A program made the position numbers and the translations under genes. From the NCBI GenBank assembly GCA_963921195.1, contig OY992538.1, forward strand, positions 3,224,001 to 3,288,000: a stretch of DNA of 64,000 nt, in the 5' to 3' direction. The notes under the pieces were generated by a model, which saw nothing but the letters and a program-made list of their open reading frames with translations, made no database searches and was not told where the DNA came from. Shown piece after piece: positions 22,331 to 33,795 of the stretch. The number at the start of each line of letters is the position of its first letter. Positions within the stretch are counted from its first letter, which is position 1. Source of the DNA: Pegoplata infirma (taxonomy: Eukaryota; Arthropoda; Insecta; Diptera; Anthomyiidae).

Positions 22331-24640
22331 TGTATATGTATGAATTTTGCTCAATTCCACTTGTGTTAGTATAAAGTGTAAAGTCTTACTTGGTATTAAT
22401 TTAAAAAAAAAAAAAAACAGTTTATATCATGCAGTAAAAATATTTCACTTGTGCAGTAAAATTATTTAATCTTACACACTTTTATACATTTCCTACATAA
22501 TTCAAATGAAAAACAAAAAAAAATACAAAAACACGTACTGAAAACCATAACCGCATATTGTACATTTCAGATGAAACCACTAAAGGTATTTAAGTTTTTT
22601 TTTTTTTTACTGTTGCATTTTTTTTTTGTTGTAATTTTATGTACTATAATGATTCTTATTGTGATGGTTTAATGAGTTAAATGGATTTTTATTGTTTATA
22701 ACAAACATGTTTGTTCATGTCCATGTTTTTCTGTTAATTTTTTTATTTATTTTTTGACGTTAAAACATGTTACAAGACAAAATGACAAGCAAATAATAAC
22801 ACACCATTTGTATGTACGTTGTGTACATTAAATGGGATTCACACATGCATGATTTATGTATATTCGTATATTCAATTCAATTTACTTAAAATAATTGGCT
22901 GGTAAACAAAAAACATTAAATTATATAAGTAAATATCATGTCAGGCATTTAATTAAAGTTTTTAATAATTTTCAAAAACCAGCAAATGATACTGAAGCAT
23001 AAAATTGTATTTGATATTGCGGTTTACAAGGAGATGAAGAAAAAAAAAACCCAAATCTTTAAAAAGTTCTACTTTAAATGTTTGTGTGCTATTAAAAACT
23101 CATTTTATACATTAATAATGGACAAAGTCATCAAGTATTATGTAAACATGAAAAATTTCATAGATTGTACCACTATATATACTTTATATACGTATAAAAG
23201 TAAACAAAGATAAAATATTAAAAAAAAAAAAATACCAAGTGGGTGTCTGAAACTAAATGTTACAGTGAAACCTGATTTATCTGATTTTTTTTTTTTTTTG
23301 AAGTTTATAATATATGTATAAAAAACAAAAATTTCTTAGAATTTTGTTTAAAAACTTAAAATGGCGATATTTCAGAACTTTTTTAGGACACAAATTCCCG
23401 TGTCTCAAAAACTAAGCAAGAGCGAACCGGACAAAGGTCTTGGCATGCCATTACAATTTTTGTTTTAATTTTAGAATTGAAAAAATATTTATTATTCGAT
23501 CTATAAATTCTATTGAAAAAGATTACTTCAGCTCGAGGTCAACTTTTTTTACTACGGATCTGAAGAGATCAAAAATATTTGCCCTTTTAAAACAGTGCAA
23601 GCAAAAGAAACCTTTAGAACTATTAAGCTTTGTATACAAACTACAAGAAATATTATTCTCTCACAGAATTGAACCTACAATATTCTTATTATGTCATTTT
23701 TCATCAGAATATATGACCTTATGTTTTGCAACTAACGATTGTCATTTTGCTAAATACCCAGAAAACCCTTGGTAATGGGTGGTGATTATTTAACACATTA
23801 CCAGGTAATATATATTCATTATTAATAGCATTAATTTGGTATGTCATACCAATCTTCGGTTTAAAAAGACCATCCGACAGAAATTGTCGTTAAACACGAG
23901 CTAAAGTAATTTGTCTCAATAGACATACAAATATTTTACAAATTGTTTATGTCAATTCAAAAACTTTTTGCAAAAAAAAAAAATATGTTCAAAATTTTAC
24001 AATCAGAAAACGTTTACACTCGAAATATTTTTTTTTTACCAAAAATTAATAAAACAATTTTTGGAAAAAAAAAATTTATACATGTTGTTTTCGAAATAAT
24101 GAGGGATCTAACATATTTTAATTGAAGTTTTTTTCTATATTGTCTGTTTTAACCAAGAATATTGATTTTTATGGTTTTTCGGATGTTAATTTTGATTTTG
24201 GAATTAAAGATTTGAAATTCAAAATGGCTGATCCAATATGGCGGATATTAAGGTGGACCTTATTTTGCTTTCTTTTTCAATTTTCCAAAATCGGAGATTA
24301 GTTTTTTGTGATTAGATTAAAATTACGGGCGCTCCATGTGAAAATAATACGATTTCTCTTAAATTATGTGTAGATTAAAGTTTGTCTCATTCTCTATGAA
24401 ATGGCCAAGAAAACAAATTTTAAGATTTTATTACTTTTAAATTCTTGAACATAGAAAAAAAGCAATTTTTACAAATTTTTAATATGATGTATTGCAAGAG
24501 ACAATTTTTCCCTTAATTACACAGTGATACAAAATCGAACTTTCTCCAAGACTTTTTTTAGTTCAGCACAAGATTTTTTTACACGCATTGAAAATTGGTG
24601 ATTTTAAAGCATTTAAAGTTTTTGTGTCATAAACATGTCC
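22331..24640. other. Gene-free AT-rich stretch with a CCCAG element fragment
   Basis: No gene is recognised. Positions 23757-23870 match the left end of the 4569 element (CCCAGAAAACCCTTGGTAAT then GGGTGGTGATTATTTAACAC), preceded by TA. Around 23340-23440 a phrase on AAAATGGCGATATTTCAGAA and AACTAAGCAAGAGCGAA resembles the interior of the MITE at 55671-56546. Confidence 0.45.
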
Positions 24641-25024
24641 TACCCCTGCCAAAAAATTCATTTCCACTTCTCAGTGGAGTGCTTTAAAACTATAACAAAT
24701 GTAATGAAATACAACAAAAATAACAAAAAACACAAGACAAAAACACTCAAACAGTTTTTTCTACTCCAGAAAACATAGATATTCAGCACTTAACTCATTA
24801 CCTATCGCGACACCTCCATACAAATGTAAGTAGATATTCAGTAGATAAGAACTACTCCAGGGAAGTAGTTGGAAGTTGTTTGAAAGCTCGGAGTACTTCT
24901 TATCTACTGAATATCTACTTACTTTTGTATGGGAGTGTCGCGGAAGGTAATGAGTTAAGTGCTGAATATCAACTTTTTATGGAGTAGAAAAAACTGTTTG
25001 TGTGTTTTTTTCTTGTGTTTTTTG

Positions 25025-27736
25025 CAAGGATGGGTACCAATTCGATAAAAGTATTGGTATTGGTATTGGTTTTTAAAATTATATTAGTATTGGTATAGGT
25101 ATTGGTTTTCATTTTTTGTTGAATTGGTATAGGTTTCGGTATTGGTTTTGAATTATTTAGGTATTGGGTATTGGTATTGGTTTTAGCCTCGAATCGGTAT
25201 CGGTTTTTAATAAGTATTGGTATTTATGTTATATCGGTTTTGGTATTTGTATGCAAAAGGTTTTATCGTTAATATTAATTAATTTAACGTAAGTCGTCCT
25301 TATGTCTGCCCCACAGTGCACACTGGGGCGAAATTGGTAAGTTTTTTGGTCAAAAGTCTCTACAGGTTGTAAATGTTAACCGATTTTTTTGAAATTCAGA
25401 ATATAAGCCTATATTAAGGTAATAAATAAGTACCTTGATAGTTTTTGAAATCGGACCTACAAGGAAACTATTTCAGGGTGGACACTTCATTTTTAATAAA
25501 ATTTACAGATGTTATAGATGAAACAAATGAAAAGAAACTTGTCTTTTGTTTATGTATTCGAATTAGAGATGGTCTGTGGTCCCGTAATTTGCGTGACTCA
25601 AAAAACCACGTGATTCAGGCGTGAGCGATTTTTATTTAAATCACGTGATTATAGAGTGATTTTCATTTAAATTAAGTACTATATTAGGGTAATTAATAAG
25701 TGACTTGAAACTTTTTGAAATCGGACCTACAAGGAAACTATTTCAGGATGGACACTTCATTTTTAACAAAATTTACAGATGTTATAGATGAATCAAATGA
25801 AGAGACACTTGCCTTTTGTTTAAGTATTTGAATTGGAGATAGTCTCTGGTCCCGTGATTCACGCGTGAGCGTGAGTGATTTTTATTTTAAATCATTTGGT
25901 TATAGAGTGATTTTCATTTAAGTCAAGTGACTATATTAAGGTAATAAATAAGTGCCTTGAAACTTTTTGAATTCAGACCTACAAGGAAACTTTTTCAAGG
26001 GTGGACACTTCATTTTAAATAAAATTTACAGATGTTATAGATTAAACAAATGAAAAGACACTTGTCTCTTGTTTATGTATTTGAATTGGAGATGGTCGCT
26101 GGTCCCGTGATTTGCGTGACTCAAAAAAGTGATTTTCATTTAAATCACGTGATTGTGAGTTGAAAAATTCTGAGTGAGTGTCTAGACTCTAGAGAGTGAG
26201 TCGAATTTTTGCGTGAGGGATGTTTTTTTTTTTTTTGAAAAACCCCTTTTAAAAAAAATTTATTTTTTAGCAGTATTTGCATTCAGAATTAAGTCAAACT
26301 TTAAACTAAATAGTACATTCTTAACCCATTTTGGACAAAGATTCATTTTTTTTTTTGGAAAAAGGTACTTTTTTAGTAAAATTAGCACCGGCTGATCTCA
26401 AAACTCTTGTAAAAAAAATTTTAATGTTCCGTTATTCCAGAAAAGCCTGTACTTCAACTTTTTATGCAATTTAAATATTTGGATTTATTTGCTATTTTAT
26501 TAATTTAATTCGTTATTTTCAAAATAAATAGTTTCAAAATGTTTCAATTAGTGGAATTTGATAATAAATTAAATCAAAAAAAAATTAATTAATTAATAAA
26601 AAAATTAAAAGTCTAAACTAAAAAAATACAAATTTTTCGTTTTTGCTTGAAACAATTTCTGTGCTGATGCACATTGCATTTAATGCACATATAAATTCCG
26701 GTGGTCAAGGGGAGATATTTTTTAATTGCAGAAAGATGAGACTTAACATTTGTATCAAAATATACCTGAACTTCATCCTTTTTATACATAAATATTTTTT
26801 TGAAAAAGGTGATCGAAATGGGTTATCATGCAGGGGGCCCCTTTTTCGATTTTAGATCTTTTGCCAATTGCGATTACACGGATCAATTTTTTTCTTATAT
26901 GGGGTTCACACTTACGACCTTAAACAAAGAAAAAATTATTTTTTAAAAACCTAGCCCTTAAACTCTCAAAAATAGCAAGTGTGAACTGCACATTATGCGT
27001 TCTTAAATTCTTATATAATATGACTGCGCCTCTAATAAAACAATAAACAATTTTTTCTGGATTCTGGTGTTGTGACATAAAATTTTGTAACGTCTGCTTG
27101 ATTAAAATTTTGGAATTTCCAAAAAAGGACATTAGTATTTTTTTTGCAACGCAAAGAAGAGTGCAGTGACATTAAATGTACATATTTATGTATATCAAAT
27201 ATTAACAATGTTTGCAAAAGAAAAAATTTCATCACAGAAAAGGTCTAAATTTTTTAAGATCTACTTTTATTAGGGGTCATAAAAAGAGTGACAAAAAATA
27301 TTTCTTTTATGTTTTTATGACTTTTAAAACTCAAGTACTAGCTAACTCCTTTTTGTTATGTGACATGCATGCAAACGATTACTGATCGATGTAACATCTT
27401 TTGCAATTCGTTAGTCAGGTAAAACCTAATAATGTGATGAAAAGAAAATGTTTGACGTCACAATTAAATCAAACGAAAATAAGAGTACAAAAAACCGAAA
27501 CAAAACCGATACGAAAGTAGAAAAAAATGAATTAGTATTGGTTTTTTATTGGTATTGGTTTTGAAGAATAAAAGTATTGGTTTTTAATTGGTATTGGTAG
27601 TGGGGAATCGGTATTGGTTTTTTATCGGTATTGGTATCGCACAAATAAAGGTATTGGTTTTTAATTGGTATTGGTTTTCAATTTGAATTGGTATTAACGG
27701 GTATTGGTATCGAAAAGGTATTGGTACCCATCATTG
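25025..27736. mobile_element. Non-autonomous hAT element, CAA(G/T)GATGGGTACCAAT ends
   Basis: Terminal inverted repeats CAAGGATGGGTACCAAT and inverted ATTGGTACCCATCATTG are flanked by exact 8-bp duplications GTTTTTTG (25017-25024, 27737-27744), diagnostic of hAT. Both subterminal regions are packed with GTATTGG units (25045-25260 and 27530-27730). The centre holds a triplicated block (25413-26165) and AT-rich DNA. No transposase reading frame was found, so it would depend on a transposase elsewhere. Confidence 0.88.
25413..26165 (+). repeat. Three tandem copies of a ~250-270-bp block inside the hAT element
   Basis: Units start near 25413, 25684 and 25934 and share AAATAAGT, AGACCTACAAGGAAACT or GGACCTACAAGGAAACT, GGTGGACACTTCATTTT, TTTACAGATGTTATAGAT and then GGAGATGGTC-CTGGTCCCGT. 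Each ends in CACGTGA-like motifs also seen in the TAGAGATGGG MITEs, so the block itself may have captured such a MITE before amplifying. Confidence 0.7.
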
Positions 27737-28050
27737 GTTTTTTGTTATTTTTGTTGTATTTCATTACATTTGTTATAGTTTTAAAGCACTCCAAATAGAA
27801 GTACTCTGCACTTTTTTTGCTGGGACTTTAGGGGACCCTATTGGAAATGTGGGGTCAGCTCCCAAACTTAAGCTCGAAATTACGTCAGCTATAACCGGTA
27901 TGAATTTTGCTGCAATCGGTTTAGTACTTACTGAACAGCCAAATTATTAAAAATAAACAACTGTTCACCGTTGCGTATGATTGTTATTAAAAGGCAAATA
28001 CAATATTAATCATACGCCTTATATTTATAGTTTTGAAGCAATTGTTATTA

Positions 28051-29240
28051 TACCCTCCACTTAGTGATAGAGGGTATATGGGGCAAAACGCGTCAAAGGT
28101 CCACACCAAAAAACAAATGTTGTCCAATTTAAGGTAAAATAGTAGGTTAATGATAGGTATTCTAAATTACAAATATAAAATTTTTTGATGAAATATTGGC
28201 AGAATTACAGTGTTGGAAAGTTTTGATGTTTTTGAAAAGAACATATTTTGGTGAATTTTAATTAACATTTTGATGAAACAAAAATTATAATTTTAAAAAC
28301 GACTTTTAAAGTATTTTTGACGGCCTTTAAAATGGCATTTGTGTTTTTTTTTTTGAAAAAAAATAAATTTGATTTTAAAATTCATGGTCAAAATATTAAA
28401 TTGTAATTATCTTATAAGGGTCGCACTTTTAGATTTTTTTCACTAAGCCCACTAGAAAGGTTGAAATTTTTTTTAATTTCTGTTTTTTTTTTTTTTAAAT
28501 GGTATGTATGATACTTTATGAGAAATCAATTTTTTTACGAGAACATAACACCCGAACTGTACTGATTTCTTTATTTTTTATGCTTACAACGTTTGTTGTG
28601 TGTGTTTACAACGCACACTTTATCTAAGCATTGATTTTTGTTGTTGTTATTATATGCAGATTAAAGCGATTTCAGTACAATTTGAGTGTCATATACTCCT
28701 AAAAAATTGATTTCTTATAAAGTTTCATACATACCATTTTTTTTTTAAAACCGAAATTAAAAAAAATGTCAAGCTTTCTAATGGCTTAGTGAAAAATATT
28801 TAAAAGTGCGACCCTTATAAGATAATTACAACTTAATATTTTGACCTTGAATTTTAAGGTCAAATTAATTTTTTTAAAAAAAACCACAAATGCCATTTTA
28901 AAGGCCATCAAAAATACTTTAAAATTAGTTTTTTAAATTATAATTTTTGTTTCATCAAAGTGTTAATTAAAATTCACCAATATATATTCTTTTCAAAAAC
29001 ATCAAAACTTCCCAACCCTGTAACTCTGCCAATATTTCATCAAAAAATTTTATATTTGTAATTTATACTACCTATCATTAACCTAATATTTTTCCAAAAT
29101 TATACTTGAATCGGACAACATTTGTTTTTGGGTGTGGACCGTTGACGCGTTTTGCCCCATATATAAGTTTGTCATTCCGTTTGTAACTCATCGAAATATC
29201 GATGTCCGTCTGTTCGTCTGTCCGTCTGGAATAATACTGT
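28051..29240 (+). repeat. TCCG-block repeat split by a foldback
   Basis: The 5' end TATACCCTCCACTTAGTGAT is at 28051-28079. The continuation ATAAGTTTGTCATTCCGTTT and ATGTCCGTCTGTTCG is at 29163-29240, separated by 28080-29158. The unsplit arrangement is visible at 16118. Confidence 0.75.
28080..29158. mobile_element. GGGGCAAAACGCGT foldback
   Basis: Ends GGGGCAAAACGCGTCAA and inverted TTGACGCGTTTTGCCCC. Arms of about 490 bp pair through GGTCCACACC, TTGTCCAATT/AATCGGACAA, CTTTTAAAGTATTTTTGA and AAGGGTCGCACTTTTA, with the loop near 28610. Compared with the continuous host site at 16150 the insertion duplicated about four bases of ATAT, but the TA-repeat context makes the exact length uncertain. 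Confidence 0.75.
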
Positions 29241-30059
29241 AGGGCAATGTCTTTGGGTTCATTTATTGACTTTATAATCAAAAAGTCCTGAAAAAAATCT
29301 TCTGTAGGAAAAATGATACAAATATTTTGTTGAAAAACTTTTGACTTTAAACGTTCTATTTCGTAAATAAAGGATAAGGTGTACCTTATGTACTTTACTA
29401 ACCACTGATCCTATAGAATTTGAAATAGGAAAAAAAAAATGGAACACAAACAATACAAGTTGTTGGCTAAAAGTTTTTTTTTTTGTATCAAAAAATACTT
29501 GTGTTTTTCCTCTTCCTTTCATCAAAATATTGTAGTTAAAATCTTTATCTAAACATAATATTGTTGTAAAAATATTTGTTTTGACTTTAAGGAACATATA
29601 GGTTATCCATGTTTGAATAGGTTCGTTTTCTTTTTTTGAGTTTTATGTTTTTTAGAACACCAAATAGAATCCTTTAAAGTGAAAAATAAATGTTTATTTA
29701 AAATGCTGTTACACACAACGCATACTCTTTTAAAAAACTATAAGAAAGTCTTTATAAGTTTTAGGTACAAACGACAAAATGTTTAGAATTTTGTTTTAAT
29801 TTAAAACAATGAAACACTTAGCATTTTCATGAACAAACACTTGTCAAATGTTGTGCTGTTTAATTTATGTTGCTTTTAACAAAAAAAAATATATATATTT
29901 TCAAAGTTTTCACAAATAACATTTTAATTTGTTTTTAAAGACACACACAACTGTTACAGTTCCAGATTTGAATAATGTTAAAAGTTATTTAAAGGACAGT
30001 CTATAAATCGATTTTTGACAAGCAGTAGTATGGTAAAATGTTAAACTAATGTAATATAT
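29241..30059. other. Gene-free AT-rich stretch
   Basis: No gene or clear element is recognised. A 112-residue minus-strand open frame (29259-29597) lacks any recognisable motif. Confidence 0.4.
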
Positions 30060-30620
30060 AGGGATGCGATTTTTATGCAAATTTTGTAAGACAGTCTGAA
30101 ACCGATATCGACCAATTATATTCCGAATCAAGAAATTTGCTTTAAAATGGCATCAATTTGTTTTTGCATATTTTTGCTTATTTTGATGAAAATGCATATT
30201 TTTTGCATATTTCGGGTTTAAATGCATATTTTGTTCATATTTCTTACTTTTAAGTGCATATTTTTGTATAATTTGGCATAAATTAGCAAACTACAAATTA
30301 AAATTTATCTATTTTTTAAAAATAAGAAAAATTATTTTTTTTTTTCTTTATAATTTTTTAATAGATTTTCTTAATTTCTAAAAAAATTGCTTACATAAAG
30401 TTTTAAATGTTACTATTTCACCCAGCGTTATTTTTTGCTTTTTAAGAAGTTTTTCGTATGAAAACAAAATTTTTTATTGCAGAGATTCTTTTTTTTTTGT
30501 GCATATTTTAAGGGTTTTTAATGCATATTTTGAATTTGTTGGCGCATATTTAAAAACATATTTAAAACTAAAATGTTCAACTGTATTTTAAATATGCTGC
30601 ATATTTTTGGAAAAAATTAA
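30060..30620 (+). repeat. Cluster of TGCATATTTT units
   Basis: More than ten copies of GCATATTTT or close variants lie irregularly spaced between 30166 and 30610 within AT-rich DNA, preceded by TATAGGGATGCG. It may be the subterminal repeat of a decayed element. Confidence 0.5.
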
Positions 30621-30727
30621 TTTCTGTGTTTAATATGTTTAATTTTAAAATAATCACTTTTTTTTTTAATTGTCTTATTTTAAGACAAAAAAATACAATT
30701 TTTGGTATTATGACCAACTAGTATAGT

Positions 30728-30895
30728 GGACATAACCCCAGTAATGGGGATTATGGCCATTTGTTAAGTGGTCAATATCCTTAAAAAATCTGGGAATCAC
30801 GTCCATACTACCATTATGGGGATTATAATCGAAATGATTGAATCATAATGAATCCCCACAACGGAAATGGGGATTATGTCCGTGGGGATTATGTC
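30728..30895. repeat. GGGGATTATG repeat cluster
   Basis: GGACATAACCCC at 30728 pairs with GGGGATTATGTCC at about 30867. Further TGGGGATTAT units lie at 30747, 30813 and 30883, with an inverted AATCCCC at 30851. This small compound palindrome adjoins the start of the next repeat. Confidence 0.5.
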
Positions 30896-31399
30896 ATGTC
30901 ACTTCTTTTGGCCCTAATACGAAGCCGATTAAAATTGAAAAATATCGGTCCATTGTAAGACCTAGCCCCCACACAAACGCCCGCTTTGAATTAGGCTTAA
31001 ATGAGTCTTACAACAGTGTTATAGTAGGAATCGTTTTGACAGTTAATCAATTTTTGTATGGAAAAATTATCATTCCAAATTTGAAAGGAATCGGGTCAGT
31101 CCTTCTTGTAGTCCCTATACAAACCGCCATCCAGATATTCAAATAAATTCCTCAAAACTCATAAAAATTGGAAATATTTAATAAAATATTGTTTATGGGT
31201 ATTAAAAGTGTACTTTGGAAACCTGACGAAATCTTAATTTAACTAGACCAATTTTGGACTTAGCCCTCATATAAAAATTTCGACCGATATTCGTTAAATC
31301 GGATGGCAATACAAATTAAGCAATACCACTGAAATTAAGTTGTTGTGGGTTTTCTACACTTACACTAGTTTACAATCAAACTGCGCACTAACCGCGAAT
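30896..31399 (+). repeat. Variant-B dispersed repeat, internal and 3' part
   Basis: Shares with 31610-33760 the ordered phrases TTTTGGCCC, AAATCGGT or ATATCGGTCCAT, AAGACCTAGCCCCCA, ACAAACGCCC, AAAGGAATCGGGTC and TTTCGACCGATATTC. The 5' TATACCC head is missing here. An open frame of 102 residues over it is chance. Confidence 0.6.
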
Positions 31400-31942
31400 A
31401 TTTTTATACCCTACACCACTCTGTGGTACAGGGTATAATGAGTTTGTGCTGATGTTTGTAACTACCCGAAATATTCTAGACCTACCTTCAAGTATATCGA
31501 TCGACTCAGAATTACTTTGTCCGTCCGCCCGCCCGTCTGTCCATCTATCGTTTTAAGTACGGTACAGGTCGCAATTTTCAATCAATGGACTTGAAATTTC
31601 ATACTTAAGCATCTTTTGGCCCAAGGACGAAGCCTATTGAAATTGGAGAAAATCGGTTCATGTTAAGACCTAGCCCCCATACAAACGCCCACTTTGGATT
31701 CGGCTTAAATGCCTCTAATAACCATATTATAACAGATATCGCTTTAAAATTTAGCAGGTTTTGTATGCACGAATCACCATTCCAAATTTCAAAGGAATCG
31801 GGTCGGTCCTTCTGGTAGTCCCCATACAAACCATGCTCACGATATTCACATAATTCCCTCAAAATTCATAAAAATGGAAATATTTGATAACAGCCGATCA
31901 TTATGAAATTGGTTTTATTTTGTAGAGCAGGAAAAATAAAGG

Positions 31943-33496
31943 GACACGTATTTTTTTTTAGCGGCCCAAATTTATATTTAGGTGGTCAAAATGAGGGGGG
32001 AAGAAACGGTAATTTTTCAGTTTTTTGCGTTTATCTCCTATATTATGCAAAGAAACCTAGTCATGTGACATACCAAATGAAAGGTCTTTGGAAAACCTAT
32101 CTTCGTGTGCAAAGAACTTGTCCAAACATGCACAACTTTTTGTCATATTGAGTAAAATTCCAAATTTTAGGATATTTTCGTTAATAAGTCGAAAAATATT
32201 TACTTTTTTGGCACGACGTTAGCAGCACGAGATAGGTATTTTAAATACCTTTAATCTGATACCAAATATGTCTATATTAATTTTGAGCAAATAGGCGTAA
32301 ATCGTAAAAAACTAAAAAAGGTCAATTTCCCCCCATACTAGGGTTTCTATTCGGGAAAAATTTCCCGGGAATTCCCGGGAAATATTTTTCTTAAAATCCC
32401 GGGATTTTTTCTTCGGGAAATTTCGGGAATTCGTCGCTAATTTTTCAATAAAAATATATATTATTTACACATTTTTAACACAATCTTAAATGATTTAATA
32501 AAAATGACATTAAAACTTTGAAAGAATTAAAATTTTTAAAGAAAAACTAGTGAGGATATGCTTCAGCTTGCATATTATTTAGGCCAAATAATTATTTTTC
32601 TTTAATCGATTGCGTGACAAAATACGGAATCAAACTAAATTTCACTTCAAATGTTGGTTGCAAATTGGCAAAAGTTTTCTTAATCTAAAATTCCAATAAT
32701 TTCTTCTTTAAGAAATTTAGTATTTCATATTCAGAACAACAATCTTTATAGGACTTAAACAAAAATATCGATATTTAAAAAAAAATATATAAAAAACCTG
32801 GTTTTCAGCTTAAAATTTCATATATGAAGTAAAAGCCTGATATCTATCGGCCGTGAAAAAAAAATATTTTGTAACGAACCTTGGCCGCCACGAGTTCTAT
32901 CCCAGCAACCAGTGAAAATACGTAGCTACAGTGGCTATATAGTACATTGGTGTTCTCATTTTGGCCGGAATGCCTTAAACCAATTAATTTTAATAATTCG
33001 AAAGTTTAATTAAATATATCTTCAAGTTATAATTTTCTTACGGTTGGCGTAGTCAAAATTAGAAAAATTTTCCATAAAGTTATTAAAACCGCATTTGATG
33101 CAAAATCGGGTATTTCCGAATTGTGAACAATTTTGTATGGAGTAGAAATACGTCAATGCAAATACTAAAACTATGTTAAGGTCCAATATTTCTACAAAAA
33201 TAGGTTTTTTTTGAACTTTCTACGTATATTTTAGAGGTTAGTAAAACTATTTTACAAAAGCATACATCTAAAATGGTTTTAAATTAGAAAAAACGACCAT
33301 AATTTGTAATATAACAAATTTTATATGGTAAATTTCAAAATTTGTTTTAATTAAAAAATTCCCGGGAATTCCCGGGAATACGATTTTTTTATAACGATTT
33401 CCCGGGAATTGAAAAAGTCCGGGAATTTAGAAACCCTACCCCATACAAATCGAACCCCTTAAAAATGAGATTGGGCCGCTAAAAAAAATACGTGTC
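31943..33496. mobile_element. GACACGTATTTTTTTT element, ~446 bp, host to a hAT
   Basis: TIR GACACGTATTTTTTTTTAGC then GGCCCAA at 31943-31968 is mirrored by TTGGGCCGC then AAATACGTGTC at 33471-33496. It lies inside the variant-B repeat and is itself interrupted by 32339-33438. A target duplication was not resolved. The 82-residue open frame inside it is unrecognised. Confidence 0.65.
32339..33438. mobile_element. Non-autonomous hAT element, TAGGGTTTCTA ends
   Basis: TIR TAGGGTTTCTA and inverted TTTAGAAACCCTA are followed inward by CCCGGGAATTCCCGGGAA palindromic units at both ends. Exact 8-bp duplications CCCCATAC lie at 32331-32338 and 33439-33446. The interior is AT-rich with no transposase. 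Confidence 0.9.
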
Positions 33497-33795
33497 GAAT
33501 TAATTTCCGTTCTGAACAACATATACATATTCATAAAGATCGGAGGGTGACACCAGGGAGACTTGTTAGTCCCCCATATAAAAATTTCGACCGATATTCA
33601 CTTAAATCGGTCTATTGACAAAAAAATAAATCAATTCCACTAAAATTTGATCTGTTTTCTACACCAAATAAAGATCTAACAAAAGGCAGATCCAATCGGT
33701 CCATGTTTGGATTTGGGACCCATTTTCCGGAAAACACTGGTGTAGGGTATCATATGGCGGTCTTGACGGACTATAACTTTCTTTCTTGTTTTTGT

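Larger units (their letters stand above)
24644..27824. mobile_element. CCCAGC-type foldback, 460 bp, split by a hAT insertion
   Basis: After removal of 25025-27736 plus one GTTTTTTG duplication, a foldback remains whose arms pair through GGAGTGCTTTAAAACTATAA, CAGCACTTAACTCATTACC and AGTAGATATTCAGTAGATAA. The right end TTTTTTTGCTGGG matches the CCCAGCAAAA family; the left end is a decayed CCCTGCCAAAAAA. Both sides carry AC (24642-24643, 27825-27826). The left arm holds the unbroken form of the site that received the hAT in the right arm. Confidence 0.7.
31400..33795 (+). repeat. Variant-B dispersed repeat, full copy carrying two nested elements
   Basis: It starts ATTTTTATACCCTACACCAC with a hairpin CTACACCACTCTGTGGTA, then a degenerate CCGTCCGCCCGCCCGTCTGT block. 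After the insertion 31943-33496 it resumes with CCCCCATATAAAAATTTCGA and ends TGGTGTAGGGTATCATATGG then TTTCTTTCTTGTTTT. The inverse of its first ~30 bp (GTACCACAGAGTGGTGTAGG...) recurs at 34741-34772. Confidence 0.65.

Noticed and set aside
30838..31146. 102-residue open frame
   Set aside because: It spans a dispersed noncoding repeat that is present again at 31610 without a matching open frame.
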